Assembly: GCA_905215465.1 (NCBI GenBank)
Contig: CAJMPT010000012.1
Coordinates: 1-50,922 of the forward strand
Origin: an uncultured bacterium
GTDB lineage: Bacteria; Actinomycetota; Coriobacteriia; Coriobacteriales; Atopobiaceae
Reading direction: 5' to 3'
Length of the DNA: 50,922 bases
This document shows positions 22,210 to 30,551 of the stretch, one piece after another (the stretch's first letter is position 1; the number at the start of each line of letters is the position of its first letter). The notes under the pieces are model-generated. The model did no database searches and was not told the DNA's origin. It was given only the letters and a program-made list of their open reading frames with translations. A program made the translations under genes and the position numbers.

Positions 22210-23969
22210 TCCTTGACAGGCTGCAGGAGACCTACGCCCTCAGCGAACAGGGCGTTCGCGGCGTGAAGTGGGGAACGTTCTGGACGTGCGTCACCAACCT
22301 GGTGACCATGGGCGGCATGGCGGCGCTGTTCTGCGCCATGGACTCGTTCATGGAGCACCTGACGCAGGGCGCCGGGCTGCCGGGCATCGCCCCGTTTGCG
22401 ATCGGGCTTGCCATGTTCATCGTGCTGCTGTTTTTCTCCAACTGGCAGCAGTACAACTTCACGTACAACGTGTTCTACGAGGAGAGCGGCCGGCAGCGCA
22501 TCGAACTGGCCGAGCGCCTGCGCAAGCTGCCGCTGGCGTTCTTTGGCCGCCGCGACCTCGCCGACCTGACCGAGACCATCCTCGGCGACGTGCGCGTGAT
22601 GGAGCACGCCTACAGCCACGTGCTCGGCGAGCTGTTCGGCGCGGTGCTCTCCACCGCCATCGTGTTCGCGTACTGCCTGGCGTTCAACTGGCAGCTGGCC
22701 CTGGCGGCTTTCTGGAGCGTGCCCGTGGCGTTTCTCATCCTGTTCGCCACGCGCAAGCCCATGGAGCCGCTCATCCGCCGCACGCGCGACGCGGCCGTCA
22801 CGGTGAGCGAGGGCGTGCAGGAGACGCTGGACTGCGTGCGGGAGATTCGCGCCACAAACCAGGAGGCCCACTACCTGGGCAGACTTGGCGAGAAGATCGA
22901 CGCGGCCGAGCGCACTACCATCGGCGTGGAGCTGGCCAGCGGCCTTCTGGTGAACGGCTCGTTCATCGTGCTGCGCCTGGGCATTGCGACCACGCTTGCG
23001 TGCGGGGCGGGCTTGGTGGCAGCCGGGCAGGTCGACTTCATGACGATATTCGCGTTCCTGCTGGTGGTGTCGAGGGTCTACGCGCCCTTTGACCAGTGCC
23101 TCATGCTCATGGCCGAGCTCTTCTCGGCAAAGAACTCCGCGCGCCGCATGAGGGAGATCATGGACGAGCCGGTGGCAACGGGCTCCACTACGTTTGATCC
23201 GGCAGACCACGACGTGACGTTCAGCCACGTGTCCTTCTCCTACGGGGCGGGCGCCGACGGGCGCGCCGGTAACGCCGTGCTGACCGACGTGAGCTTCACG
23301 GCAAGGGAGGGCCAGGTCACGGCGCTGGTCGGCCCCAGCGGCAGCGGCAAGTCTACCTGTGCGAGGCTGGCCGCGCGCTTCTGGGATGCCACTTCCGGTA
23401 CCGTGAGTATGGGCGGCGTGGACATCTCGGGCATTGACCCGGAGACGCTGCTGACCGACTACGCGGTGGTGTTCCAGGACGTCCTTCTCTTCGACGACAC
23501 CGTCATGAACAACATCCGCCTGGGGCGCCGCGACGCCACGGACGCCGAGGTGCTGGCTGCCGCACGCGCCGCCAACTGCGACGAGTTCGTCCGCCGCATG
23601 TCGCAAGGCTACGACACGCCCATCGGCGAGAACGGCAGCAAGCTCTCCGGCGGCGAGCGCCAGCGCATCTCCATCGCCCGTGCGCTGCTGAAGGACGCGC
23701 CCATCGTGCTGCTCGACGAGGCCACCGCGAGCCTTGACGTGGAGAACGAGACGCAGGTGCAGCAGGCGCTCTCTCGCCTGCTGGCCGGAAAGACCGTCAT
23801 CGTCATCGCGCACCGCATGCGCACCGTCGAGCACGCGGACCACATCGTGGTGCTGCGGGACGGCAGGGTGGTCGAGCAAGGCTCGCCCGAGGAGCTGAAG
23901 GCCGCCGACGGCCTGTTTGCCCACATGGTTCGTCTGCAAAGGGAGAGCAACGCCTGGCAGTTGTCGTAG
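22206..23969 (+). CDS. ABC half-transporter, YbtQ/IrtB-like (TMD-NBD)
   Basis: 587 residues. The membrane domain spans about 25-300. The NBD has Walker A GPSGSGKST, Q-loop VVFQDVLLFDDTV, signature LSGGERQRISIARA, Walker B IVLLDEATASLDVENE and H-loop IAHRMRT, all consensus. It overlaps the preceding gene by ATGA, so the two products are made together and probably pair. The tandem pair plus AraC regulator matches siderophore-uptake islands of other anaerobes. The whole three-gene block lies between the two 256-bp repeats. Confidence 0.88.
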   Translation: MILDRLQETYALSEQGVRGVKWGTFWTCVTNLVTMGGMAALFCAMDSFMEHLTQGAGLPGIAPFAIGLAMFIVLLFFSNWQQYNFTYNVFYEESGRQRIELAERLRKLPLAFFGRRDLADLTETILGDVRVMEHAYSHVLGELFGAVLSTAIVFAYCLAFNWQLALAAFWSVPVAFLILFATRKPMEPLIRRTRDAAVTVSEGVQETLDCVREIRATNQEAHYLGRLGEKIDAAERTTIGVELASGLLVNGSFIVLRLGIATTLACGAGLVAAGQVDFMTIFAFLLVVSRVYAPFDQCLMLMAELFSAKNSARRMREIMDEPVATGSTTFDPADHDVTFSHVSFSYGAGADGRAGNAVLTDVSFTAREGQVTALVGPSGSGKSTCARLAARFWDATSGTVSMGGVDISGIDPETLLTDYAVVFQDVLLFDDTVMNNIRLGRRDATDAEVLAAARAANCDEFVRRMSQGYDTPIGENGSKLSGGERQRISIARALLKDAPIVLLDEATASLDVENETQVQQALSRLLAGKTVIVIAHRMRTVEHADHIVVLRDGRVVEQGSPEELKAADGLFAHMVRLQRESNAWQLS

Positions 23970-23988
23970 CGCCGGGGCACGCACGGAG

Positions 23989-24244
23989 GCCCAATTTGCG
24001 TTTTGGGTTCGCCTTTTTGGGGATGCGTTGATGCCGTTGCTGCAAAACCGCAGGTAGAGGGACTGCGTGGTTTTCTCCCCTACCGAAAAGAACCGGGGCC
24101 CGAACCCAAATCCATATTGGAATTGGGTTCGGGCCCCGGCGAGTTTGAGAGGCGCCTCCAAACGACCGTCTCATCTACCTGCGGCTTTGCAAACCGGTCA
24201 GACACACGGGTCCCAAACGCCGAACCCAAAACGCATTTGGGCCC
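23989..24244. repeat. 256-bp concentric palindrome, copy 2
   Basis: Same orientation and same length as copy 1. Outer, middle and inner arms are conserved, with the inner palindrome at 24093-24139 identical to copy 1. The segments between arms differ, but still form short stems (for example GAGGCGCCTC), so structure seems better conserved than sequence there. It ends one base before the phosphatase stop codon. Confidence 0.9.
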
Positions 24245-24245
24245 C

Positions 24246-24692
24246 TTACAGCGCGGCGAGAAGGGCCTCGCAGCCCGCAAGGACGTCGCGATACGTGGCG
24301 TCAAAGTCGCCCGTGTACCAGGGGTCGGCCACGTCGCGGGGAGCGTCGGTCCAGTCGAGCAGGCGGCTCACCTTGCCGTCGGGGTCGCCGTGCAGGATGC
24401 GGTCCAGACCCCAGGCGTTCTCCTCGTCCATGTAGACGATGTGGTCCCAGCCCGCGTACTCGGCACGAGTGACCTGCCGCGCGCGGTGCCGCCCCACGGG
24501 CGCCCCCACCTCGCGAAGCTTGGCGAGCGTCCCGCGGTGGGGAGGGTTGCCGATTTCCTCCCTGCTGGTTGCGGCGGAATCAATGATGAACTCATCCTCG
24601 CGCTCGGCGCGCCGCACGAGCTCCTCCATCACAAATTGAGCCATCGTCGACCGGCAGATGTTGCCGTGGCAGACAAACAGGACGCGAGTCAT
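24246..24692 (-). CDS. Low-molecular-weight protein tyrosine phosphatase
   Basis: 148 residues. The P-loop VCHGNICRS at residues 7-15 gives the CX5R active site. The general-acid loop is DVADPWYTG near 121. Such enzymes dephosphorylate tyrosine on proteins, often in exopolysaccharide control, or arginine phosphates (YwlE). The McsB partner for arginine phosphorylation is not in this window. AAAGGA precedes the ATG; the gene lies 23 bases after the DUF4143 ATPase on the same strand. Confidence 0.92.
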   Translation of the reverse strand: MTRVLFVCHGNICRSTMAQFVMEELVRRAEREDEFIIDSAATSREEIGNPPHRGTLAKLREVGAPVGRHRARQVTRAEYAGWDHIVYMDEENAWGLDRILHGDPDGKVSRLLDWTDAPRDVADPWYTGDFDATYRDVLAGCEALLAAL

Positions 24693-24715
24693 TGGGGTCC
24701 TTTCTCGAAACGACG

Positions 24716-26080
24716 TTACACCGTCACAGTCGTTAGTCTCAGGCCATTGGCCTGTCCATCGCCAAGAATGTCCGGCAGCACGTATATCGCATAAATGGGC
24801 AGGTAGAGTACCTTATCGTCCTTCTCGACGTTGCCCCTTGAAAACACGATTCCCCGCCTGACGCCATACTCTGCCGTCTCCACCACATGGTCGAGCGCCG
24901 CATGGGCATGATAGTAGGCGCCCGACTTGACCTCGATCGGCACAGCCGTGCCATCGACCCCATCAACCACGAAGTCGACCTCGCCGCGACGCTTCGTTTG
25001 ATAGTAGTAGAGCTCCCGTCCCTGAGCGGCCAGTTGCTGAGCCACGACGTTCTCGTAGACGCCCCCAAGGTTCGGCTCCTTGCCATCGAGGTAGGCCGCC
25101 TGAGCAACTCCGGCGGGATATCGCGCCATGAGCATCCCCGTGTCGGATTGGTACAGCTTGAACTGCGACGGGCGGGCGGTCTTGAGCAGGGGCGACTTCG
25201 GCTCGGTCACAATATCGGTCTTGAGCGCAACGCCAGCGTTTACCAGCCAGACAAAGTCCCTCTGGTACTTCTCGTAGCTTGCCTTGGGATCGACCGAGTT
25301 GAGGACAAAGCGCTTATTCTCTCCCTCAAGCTGCACCGGAAGCTGATCGTAGATGCTCTGGACCTGCAGCGCGCGGCCATTGGCGTACTTCGAGATGTCA
25401 CGCCGGTACTGCCCGTTCAGCTCCGTCTGAAGCTGGCGTACGGAGGCAAAGTCGCCCCTTGTGTCAAGAAATCGTTGAACAACCTCAGGCATGCCGCCAA
25501 CGACCAAATAGGTTCTGAAGTTGCTCATCAGCGCGTTATGGATGTAGTCGGGCACCGGCGTCTGCTCGAGGCAGCACCGGCGAACCGTCTCACGTGCCTC
25601 GTCGCTAATGCCGATTGCCCAGCAGAACTCCTCGAAGTCCAGGGGATGCATGGCCAGCTCGTGGACATACCCCACGGGATAAGAGCGCACGCCCTTGAAC
25701 TCAGCCCCAAGCATGGAGCCAGAGAAAGCCCAGTGGCATCGGCCGTCCTCGACGAGGAACTTGGCCATAGTCATGACATCGGGAGCCTCCTGGACCTCAT
25801 CAACGAAGACGAGGGTGTTGCCCACTTCAATGCTCTTGCCGGAGAGCAGCATCACCCTGCTGATAAAGTCGGCCGCATCCTCCGCCGAGGCAAGAGCATC
25901 CTTGGCGCGAACATCCTCCATGAGGTTGATCTCTATGAACGTCGAGTAGCTCCGCTTTGCGAATTCGCGAATGGAGAAACTCTTGCCAATCTGGCGGGAG
26001 CCCGTGACGAAGAGGGCCTTACGACTCGCGAGGTCCTTCCGCCACTTAGCAAGTGCCTCCTCAATTCTCCTGCGCAGCAT
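24716..26080 (-). CDS. AAA_14/DUF4143 ATPase
   Basis: 454 residues. N-terminal AAA domain: Walker A TGSRQIGKSFS (about 26-36) and Walker B TLVFVDEVQE near 96, then FSGSMLG as sensor 1. The C-terminal DUF4143 domain includes GGVYENVVAQQL, YYYQTKRRGEVDFVVD and PIEVKSGAYYHAHAALDH, an E-D-EVK pattern of a PD-(D/E)xK nuclease fold. The function of this common family is unsettled; a defence or toxin-antitoxin-like role has been suggested. GC is lower than in the neighbours. Its promoter carries four phased repeats, which suggests tight autoregulation. Confidence 0.85.
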   Translation of the reverse strand: MLRRRIEEALAKWRKDLASRKALFVTGSRQIGKSFSIREFAKRSYSTFIEINLMEDVRAKDALASAEDAADFISRVMLLSGKSIEVGNTLVFVDEVQEAPDVMTMAKFLVEDGRCHWAFSGSMLGAEFKGVRSYPVGYVHELAMHPLDFEEFCWAIGISDEARETVRRCCLEQTPVPDYIHNALMSNFRTYLVVGGMPEVVQRFLDTRGDFASVRQLQTELNGQYRRDISKYANGRALQVQSIYDQLPVQLEGENKRFVLNSVDPKASYEKYQRDFVWLVNAGVALKTDIVTEPKSPLLKTARPSQFKLYQSDTGMLMARYPAGVAQAAYLDGKEPNLGGVYENVVAQQLAAQGRELYYYQTKRRGEVDFVVDGVDGTAVPIEVKSGAYYHAHAALDHVVETAEYGVRRGIVFSRGNVEKDDKVLYLPIYAIYVLPDILGDGQANGLRLTTVTV

Positions 26081-26102
26081 ATGGCCTCTTTCCTGCGAAA
26101 AC

Positions 26103-26220
26103 GATGAAATGCAGAATTTTTCTAGCCATATTATCGGAGAAATGCAGAGTTTTTAACAACCAAAATCAGATGAAATGCAGTATTTCAACGAGACGTTTTT
26201 GGATGAAATGCAGAAATTCC
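26103..26220 (-). promoter_or_regulatory. Four-copy 33-bp phased operator array and promoter of the DUF4143 ATPase
   Basis: On the plus strand the core GATGAAATGCAG (second copy GGAGAAATGCAG) starts at 26103, 26136, 26169 and 26202: exactly 33 bp apart, with AT-rich tails. On the minus strand a promoter TTGTTA (26159-26154), 18 bases, GATAAT (26135-26130) places copy 2 exactly in the spacer and copy 1 just after the start. This is the layout of a repressor array on one face of the helix. The only gene it can serve is the ATPase starting at 26080. Confidence 0.75.
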
Positions 26221-26246
26221 ATTGCTGTCGAGAATACGCAGACTGC

Positions 26247-27336
26247 TCACTGGGATGCCAACGAGCGCGACAGGTTCATGCTGGGGACCTCGATTATGCG
26301 CCAGAACGCAACGGCGGCGAGCATGCTTGCGGGCAGCGAGACCGCGGCGATCGCGAGCGGGTCGGCAATCCCGAGCCTGGGCAGCAGGGCGGCGAGCGCC
26401 CCGATGACGATGGCGTGGGTGAGGTAGAGGCTGTACGACACCTTTCCCAAAAAGACCATGGGAGCCGTGGAGAGCGCCCGGCGCGTGAACCCGTCGGCAA
26501 TCGCGACAACGACGACTACCAGGCAGGCCGCGTTCATGACGGTGGACTTCAACGCCTCGAGGGCCCCGCCGGGATGCCACACGAGCGAGAGCTCGATGAC
26601 GCCAACGGAGGCCACGAGCAGCGCCAGCTCGGCCGGGATTGAAAACCTGACGGCCTTGATCTTGTCGAATCGCCTGGCCACCATGACGCCAAGCCAGAAC
26701 ATCAGGCAAAAGCGCAGCGGAAAGTAGCCCGTCCAGTGCGAGACGAACACCGCAACAAAGGTCGCAATCACAGTGCGGTCCGTCCGGCGAATCCTTGATA
26801 TGCACCAGATGGCCAGCGGAAGCGTCAGGCTGAACCAGAGCTCCCAGCTCATGGACCAGACGGGAGAGTCAACACGAACAAGCGGCGCGCCAAAGAGGTT
26901 GTTGCCGTCATCGGACACGTTGAACAGCACGTCAAACTGCATGAGAATGTCGTGAACCACCGTGGGAAGGCCCGCATCGTAGGCGACGGCAAGCGCAGAG
27001 CGCGACGTGGACCCCAGGCGCCAGGCCACGTAGCCCGCGGGAAGGGCCAGCGCAATCGCCGCAAACAGCGGCACGCAAAGGCGGACGACCCTTCTTGGGT
27101 AATAGCCAAGCCAGTCATACCCGCCGCTCCCCATGCGCCTAAAGGGAACAAGGGACAGCACTATGCCTGACAGGATGAAGAACACCATGACCGACGCGGT
27201 GCCAGGGAAGAGACTCGGAACCCCCCCCCGCGCCAAACGGCTTGACCATGATGTCGACGTGCAGCAGGAACACCATCAGCGCCCCGAGCCCTCGCAGGCC
27301 GTCAAGCGACAAGACGCGCTTCTCGCGACCAGACAT
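26247..27336 (-). pseudogene. Acyltransferase-3 (OafA-like) membrane protein, out of frame at a C9 tract
   Basis: The N terminus at 27336 (ATG behind AAAGGGG) reads VLSLDGLRGLGALMVFLLHVDIM, the acyltransferase-3 start. The frame then breaks in nine consecutive C at 27221-27229 (nine G on the coding strand). The rest, from PSLFPGTASVMVFFILSG to the stop at 26247, lies in another frame, with about ten membrane helices and the SPVWSMSWELWFSL motif. With eight (or eleven) G the frames join as FGAGGVPSLFPG. The enzyme would O-acetylate a surface glycan. Either phase variation or a homopolymer sequencing error explains the break. Confidence 0.8.
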
Positions 27337-27374
27337 CGTCACCCCTTTCTTCGCGCACTTGAGCAGAGCGTCCC

Positions 27375-27380
27375 ATTATA
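27375..27380 (-). promoter_or_regulatory. Predicted -10 box of the acyltransferase gene
   Basis: TATAAT on the minus strand, a consensus -10 element about 40 bases before the ATG. No good -35 box is present at 16-18 bases; that position overlaps the edge of the palindrome at 27397. Confidence 0.45.
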
Positions 27381-27396
27381 CCCTCGGGGATTTAGC

Positions 27397-27461
27397 GTAC
27401 ATTTTGACGAGAAAGACCCCCGAATCGGGCGGATTCGAGGGCCTTGTTCATCATTATGTAC
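27397..27461 (-). terminator. 65-bp imperfect palindrome, likely terminator of the MFS gene
   Basis: Arms 27397-27426 and 27432-27461 pair at 23 of 30 positions around a five-base loop; the inner stem CCCTCGAATC/GATTCGGGGG is strong. On the minus strand the inner hairpin is followed by TCTTTCTC. It lies between the MFS stop and the acyltransferase promoter. An operator function for the acyltransferase is possible. Confidence 0.5.
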
Positions 27462-27513
27462 ACTGTCGCGGCCGCCCCGCGGCCGCGGCGGCGCCGTCGC
27501 CACCCGCGGCGCC

Positions 27514-28842
27514 CTACTCGGCCTCGGCCGCCTCCTCGCGGCGGACGACCTCGTCGATGAGGATGGCGTCGCCGTGCTTGGCACCGGCGACGGAAAGCGC
27601 CATCAGTACGCCCAGGCCCGTGATGTAGGCAAAGAGCATACCCGGGCTGACGTCCATGACCACGCCGGAAAGGATCGGGGTGATGACCTGCGCGGCCATG
27701 CTCACCGTGTAGTAGTAGCCGGAGTAGCGACCCACGGAGTTGGAGCTGCAGCACTCGAGGATCATGGTGTAGACGCACATGTCCACGCCGCCCAGAGAGA
27801 CGCCCATGAGCAAGAAGACCAGGTACAGCACGGAAGAAAAGCCCGGCACCAGCCACAGCACCAGCGGGCAAGCCACCATGACGAGGGAGCTGGCCAGCGC
27901 GACCTTCTTGCGGCCCACCTTGAGCGAGAGGTTGGCCAGGGGCACGTAGCTCGCCAGCGCACCCAGGATGGTTACGATGTTGATTATTGCGTAGGAGCCG
28001 CCGGCCATGCCGTAGAAGATGTCGGCATAGCGGCTGATGTTGGTGGTCATGGCGTTGTAGCTCATGTAGTAGAAGAACGTGGCGGCAAGCAGCATTGCGA
28101 TGGAGCGCCTCATGGACGCGTCGGCCACGCGCTCCTTGCCACCGGCCTCCGGGGAGTCGTCCTTCTCGACCTCGTCCTCGCGGATGCCCATCTCGAGGCT
28201 CTTCTCGTGCATCTTCTGCACCAGTGCCGGCTCCTTGACCAGAAGGCCATAGACCACGGCGGAGACCAGCACGAAGGCGGCCTGGAGCAGGAAGAGCGGC
28301 AGGTAGTCGGGCCGCTCGACGTTGGGGACCATGACCGAGATGGCCACCAGCATGACGCCTGTGCCCGCGTAGCCCACGATCTTCTGAACCGAGTCGGCCT
28401 TGGTCCGCAGCGGGCGCGGCGTGATGTCGGCGACGATGGCCACCGTCATGGTGCGGTACATGCAGACGGCAAGCAGCGTGATCAGGATGGCGCAGATGAG
28501 CAGCGGCAGGCTGCCTATGTTGTTGGCAATCGCGATAAGCGGCACAGAGAGCGTGGCGATGCCGGAGCCCAGCAGGATGAACGGGGTGCGGCGGCCCAGC
28601 TTGCTGGTGCAGCGGTCGGACAGGATGCCAAAGAGCGGCAGCAGGAAGAGGCCAAAGACGTTGTCGATGGCCATGATCGCGCCGGTCAGGGAGTTGGAGA
28701 GCCCGAAGGTGTTGGTGAGCATCTTGGGCACGATGCCGTCGTAGACCTGCCAGAAGCTGATCATGCCCATGAACGGCAAAGATGCCAGGGCAATGGCGCG
28801 GTTGTCGAGCTTGGCCGCGCGCTTGGTTGCGTCGTCTGCCAT
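27514..28842 (-). CDS. MFS transporter (GPH/SLC45-like)
   Basis: 442 residues with 12 hydrophobic segments and a charged central loop (about 210-245). MISFWQVYDGIVPKML and LSDRCTSKLGRRTPFILLGSG (a motif A-like D-R-GRR) indicate a major-facilitator cation symporter related to sugar transporters. The substrate is unknown. It is the last gene after the M20 peptidase and bile salt hydrolase, so it might import the conjugates or export the products (inference). GAAAGG precedes the ATG. Confidence 0.85.
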   Translation of the reverse strand: MADDATKRAAKLDNRAIALASLPFMGMISFWQVYDGIVPKMLTNTFGLSNSLTGAIMAIDNVFGLFLLPLFGILSDRCTSKLGRRTPFILLGSGIATLSVPLIAIANNIGSLPLLICAILITLLAVCMYRTMTVAIVADITPRPLRTKADSVQKIVGYAGTGVMLVAISVMVPNVERPDYLPLFLLQAAFVLVSAVVYGLLVKEPALVQKMHEKSLEMGIREDEVEKDDSPEAGGKERVADASMRRSIAMLLAATFFYYMSYNAMTTNISRYADIFYGMAGGSYAIINIVTILGALASYVPLANLSLKVGRKKVALASSLVMVACPLVLWLVPGFSSVLYLVFLLMGVSLGGVDMCVYTMILECCSSNSVGRYSGYYYTVSMAAQVITPILSGVVMDVSPGMLFAYITGLGVLMALSVAGAKHGDAILIDEVVRREEAAEAE

Positions 28843-28914
28843 GGGAACCTTTCTTGTTTGATGCCTGGCGCTCCTTCCTTGGCGAGAAGGTCGCGGGGCT
28901 GGTGCTCTTCTCGT

Positions 28915-30423
28915 CTAGAGGTCGGCCAGGTGGCCGAGGAACGCCACGTAGAACTCGATGCCGCGCTTGTAGACGTCGACTCCGATGCGCTCGTTGGGCG
29001 CGTGCAGCAGCGTGCGGGCCTCGCCGGAGTAGACAAAGCCGCAGAAGCGGTAGACGCGCTCGCAGATGGCGTTGAACTCGCGGGAATCCGTGCAGGAGTT
29101 CTGCACGTAGGGCGCAAAGCCCACCTCGGGGTAGACGCCCGCCACGCAGCGGTGGATGTAGTCGAAGGCGGCGTCGTGCGCAAAGGGGCTCACGGGCGCG
29201 GGCTCGGTGTAGGGGATGGCCTCGTTGACCTCGACGGTCACGTGGTCGGGCGTGAGGCCGCTGGCCTCGCACTCCTGGGCGGCCAGGGCGCGGGCGCGGG
29301 CCACGGCGTCGTCGATGGTCTCGAAGGGGGCCACGCGCACGTTGAAGTTGGCGCGGGCCACGGGCGGCAGCACGTTGTGGGCGATGGAGCCCTCCATCTG
29401 CGTGAGCGCGTAGGTGGTGCGGATCATGGCGCCGGTCTCGGGCACGCCGGCCATGATCTTGGTCACGAGCGGGCGCGTGAGCCACAGGTTGCCAAAGACG
29501 GCCTTGTAGAGCGCGCCGCTGCGGGCGCCCAGCTCGGAGAGGGTGGCCTCGACGGCGGGCGTGAGGACGGGCTTGCCGGGGTTGGCGGAGATGCGCTCGC
29601 AGGCGCGGGCCAGCAGGCGGCAGGCGTCGTTGGCCGCGGGCGTGGAGGCGTGGCCGCCGTCGGCGCGGGCCGTGACGGTGAGGTCCACGTGGCCCTTCTC
29701 GGAGACGCCGACCATGGCCACCGGCTCGGCGACGCCCAGGGGCGCGTCGGCCGCCAAGGCGCCGCCCTCGTCCAGCACCAGGTAGGGGTGGATGTCGTGC
29801 TCGCGGAACCAGTCGACTGCGTGGGCGCAGGTGAGCGCGGCCACCTCCTCGCCGTCGCTGGAGAAGTACCAGACGTCGCGCGGCGGGACGTAGCCCTGGC
29901 CGATGAGGTGCTCGGCCGCCTCGAAGAACGCGCCGACGATGCACTTGGTGTCCAGCGTGCCGCGGCCCCAGATCTGGCCGTCGATGACCTCGGCGCCAAA
30001 GGGGTCGTGATCCCAGTCCTGGCCCTCCACGGGCACCACGTCCTGGTGGGCCATCATGACGATGGGGTCGGCCGCGGGGTCTGCGCCCGGCCAGCGCAGC
30101 AGGATGCCAAAGTCGTCGATGGTGGTGAGCTCGCAGGCCTCAAAGGTACGCGGGTAGAGGCGGCACAGCGTGGGCACCCACTGGCGGAAGGGCTCGTCGT
30201 CGCGCAGGGAGGCGTCCTCGCGCGAGACCGTGGGAATGCGGATGAGCTCGCGGAAGCGCTCGACGGCCGCATTGTCAGCGCGGTAACCGCCGGCATCCAC
30301 GGGGGCGCCCGCCGGCGCGGAGGGCTTCAGGCGAGAAGCGCCGGCCGCGCAGGCGGCGGCAGTAACGCCGGCGACCGCGGCAACCGCGCCCAGGCCGGCA
30401 AGAACGATATCGGAAGCGTGCAT
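28915..30423 (-). CDS. M20-family metallopeptidase (carboxypeptidase S/PM20D1-like)
   Basis: 502 residues. A hydrophobic N-terminal anchor (residues 5-28) is followed by the metal-site motifs: MMAHQDVVPV (His), GRGTLDTKCIVGA (bridging Asp), SSDGEEVAAL (catalytic Glu-Glu), LDEGGAL, and NERIGVDVY (last His region is LLHAPNE). The dimerisation part has DGGHASTPAAND. Relatives such as PM20D1 cleave or form N-acyl amino acids. The frame extends to 30984, but ATG 30423 has GAGAGGAG upstream. It lies between a bile-salt-hydrolase-type enzyme and an MFS transporter. Confidence 0.88.
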   Translation of the reverse strand: MHASDIVLAGLGAVAAVAGVTAAACAAGASRLKPSAPAGAPVDAGGYRADNAAVERFRELIRIPTVSREDASLRDDEPFRQWVPTLCRLYPRTFEACELTTIDDFGILLRWPGADPAADPIVMMAHQDVVPVEGQDWDHDPFGAEVIDGQIWGRGTLDTKCIVGAFFEAAEHLIGQGYVPPRDVWYFSSDGEEVAALTCAHAVDWFREHDIHPYLVLDEGGALAADAPLGVAEPVAMVGVSEKGHVDLTVTARADGGHASTPAANDACRLLARACERISANPGKPVLTPAVEATLSELGARSGALYKAVFGNLWLTRPLVTKIMAGVPETGAMIRTTYALTQMEGSIAHNVLPPVARANFNVRVAPFETIDDAVARARALAAQECEASGLTPDHVTVEVNEAIPYTEPAPVSPFAHDAAFDYIHRCVAGVYPEVGFAPYVQNSCTDSREFNAICERVYRFCGFVYSGEARTLLHAPNERIGVDVYKRGIEFYVAFLGHLADL

Positions 30424-30551
30424 GAATGCTCCTCTCGGCTGCATTTGAGTCGGGGGGCAGCATAGCCGAGAGGAGCGGGGCGCCCGTCGCGAGCGGCGTC
30501 TTTGTTCCCGGACGGTCACAATGGCCGCGGCGCGGCGCCGCGGCCCGGCGG

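Noticed and set aside
20347..23969. Long minus-strand open frames opposite the ABC transporter genes
   Set aside because: They are His/Arg/Gly-rich translations with no family features, typical of the antisense strand of high-GC genes; the same applies to the other long opposite-strand frames.
26103..26220. Evenly spaced 33-bp repeats as a CRISPR array
   Set aside because: The conserved core is only 12 bases, intervening parts share AT-rich tails, there are just four units and no cas genes; position over a promoter fits an operator array.
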